Source: Malurus cyaneus samueli
Lineage: Eukaryota; Chordata; Aves; Passeriformes; Maluridae
NCBI GenBank assembly: GCA_009741485.1
Contig: CM019238.1
Location: 9,033,477 to 9,097,476, forward strand
Direction: 5' to 3'
Length of the DNA: 64,000 nucleotides
The notes under the pieces are model-generated. The model was not told the origin of the DNA. It made no database searches and was given only the letters and a program-made list of their open reading frames with translations. Shown piece by piece: positions 63,001-64,000 of the stretch; the first letter of the stretch is position 1, and each line of letters begins with the position of its first letter. The position numbers were made by a program, and so were the translations under genes.

Positions 63001-64000
63001 TCCCTTCCCCCAGAGTCTCCCAGAAGCATTTGTCTCACTTGCATTTGTCCAGAAGCGTTTTGAGAAGCTTTGTCCTGCTTGCCAGGCCAGGGACAGGGAT
63101 GAAAGGAGTGGAAAAGGCAAAAAAATACCACTCACACCTCTCCTGACACACAGGAACGTGTTTGTGTGATGGTTTATGTCTGTCACAGGGCGTGCAGTTT
63201 CACTTCTGCCCTTGAAAAACACCTCAAAGACCATTGCGGGCATACATTCTTGCTTGATAATTTTTCTCTGGTTTGGTGAACACAGAAAGTTTACGGTCGT
63301 CCATCCTCCCTCCCGGAGTGACAGCTTTGCCATCCAGGTGTTTTGGAGCAAGCAGGACTCACCAGGACCATCAGAAAGCCTTCCTAAACACAGAGTGATT
63401 TGCAGCACAAAAACAATCTGTGCTCTCCTGCAGGAAAGGAAACTTGAGTGGGTTTTTATCAAAGGTGGGGTTTTTATCTCTTACCCTACACAGTGCTACA
63501 CACAATCCTTAGGGTCCCCAGAACAAAACTGTGCTTGGGGTGAGCCCTCGTTCAAAAATCCCGGAGTTTGAGTTGTTGGGGGCAAAGCACCCCTGGAGTG
63601 GTGGGGGGCTGGGAGCCTGTGCCAGCTGCTCTTGCTCTCCCCACTCGGAGGGTCCCTGCCCTGTTTGTGAACAGGGGCCAGCTCTGCCCATCCCCTCTGG
63701 GGTGTCTGGGGCTGGGGCTGCCTCTGGCTCCTGCTGGCAGCTTTGTGAGGAGCTGTCCCTAATTAAACAGCTCCATTCCTGCTCATCAGGCGCCCTCCTC
63801 CTGCCTCGGGGCTGGAACTGCTGTCGAGACAGCATCAACTGCAGCTTGGAAACGGCACATCGGTGTACACTCACTGCCTTGAAAGGCTTTAAATTGGTTT
63901 AGAATTGAAAAAGGGGGAAAAATCCACCATGAAAGACACGATATAGCTGTAAAGGGCTGAATGCAAATCACTGCAGAGCTGAACTCATCATGAAGTTGCT
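51006..64000. repeat. Tandem duplication, copy 2 (continues past window end)
   Basis: Begins directly after a single N at 51005. Offset to copy 1 is 14299 at the start and about 13265 after the LTR site. It contains two more single N bases (52731, 53024) where copy 1 has G and T. The central part (about 56.2-62.9 kb) differs from copy 1 by only a handful of substitutions and one 4-base indel (near 59651). No gene recognised. Confidence 0.95.
60080..60199 (-). mobile_element. CR1 LINE 3' end, minus orientation (duplication copy 2)
   Basis: Duplicate of the element at 46811-46930. One visible difference is ATTATCC against ATCATCC in the ATTGGGTCAAAGAT flank. Confidence 0.85.

Noticed and set aside
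1..64000. CRISPR arrays, operons or other prokaryotic systems
   Set aside because: The window is vertebrate nuclear DNA with spliced genes and CR1 elements; nothing of that kind is present.

Overview
The window looks like bird nuclear DNA. It holds the 3' end of the teneurin-1 gene (TENM1, plus strand) and, tail to tail with it, the complete coding region of SH2D1A (SAP, minus strand). This pairing matches the order at human Xq25 (SH2D1A and TENM1 convergent), which separates TENM1 from its paralogues. Bird origin is inferred from several CR1 LINE 3' ends of avian type, an LTR of a style common in bird genomes, compact introns and GC-rich exon blocks. The species cannot be named from the sequence.

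Layout. 1-3789 is TENM1 intron. 3790-8894 holds the last four TENM1 coding exons (836 residues: the end of the YD-repeat shell, the RHS-core region, the toxin-like domain and the TCAP-1 peptide ending in Gly-Arg-Arg). A long 3' UTR probably runs to about 13265, where an AATAAA is followed by a GT-rich stretch. A short tail-to-tail spacer with a 136-nt pure purine tract follows. SH2D1A runs from about 15085 (probable poly(A) site) to 27726 (start codon). Its four coding exons sit at 27590-27726, 18416-18479, 16520-16655 and 16178-16218; they join in frame to a 125-residue protein with the SH2 arginine R32 and the Fyn-contact arginine R78 in place. A FOX/ETS/T-box motif cluster lies just upstream of its ATG, and a G-rich (sense strand) minisatellite starts a few bases past the exon 1 splice donor.

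27.9-36.7 kb is gene-free upstream DNA with CR1 and older LINE remnants. From 36707 to the end there is no recognisable gene. Instead there is a direct 14.3-kb tandem duplication: copy 1 at 36707-51004, then one N at 51005, then copy 2 at 51006-64000, running off the window. The copies differ mainly by single-base substitutions at roughly allelic density, by local clusters of one-base indels, and by a 1071-bp LTR present only in copy 1 with a clean empty site in copy 2. I think the likeliest explanation is two haplotypes joined head to tail by the assembler, though a very recent true duplication is not excluded.

The two genes do not work together as a pathway. Teneurin-1 is a neuronal trans-synaptic adhesion receptor and SAP is a T/NK-cell adaptor for SLAM-family receptors. 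Their adjacency is old synteny. I found no new biological system. The most useful observations are the duplication and its LTR difference, the SH2D1A promoter and intron structures, a possible poison exon in TENM1, and the patchy GC content of TENM1 exons.
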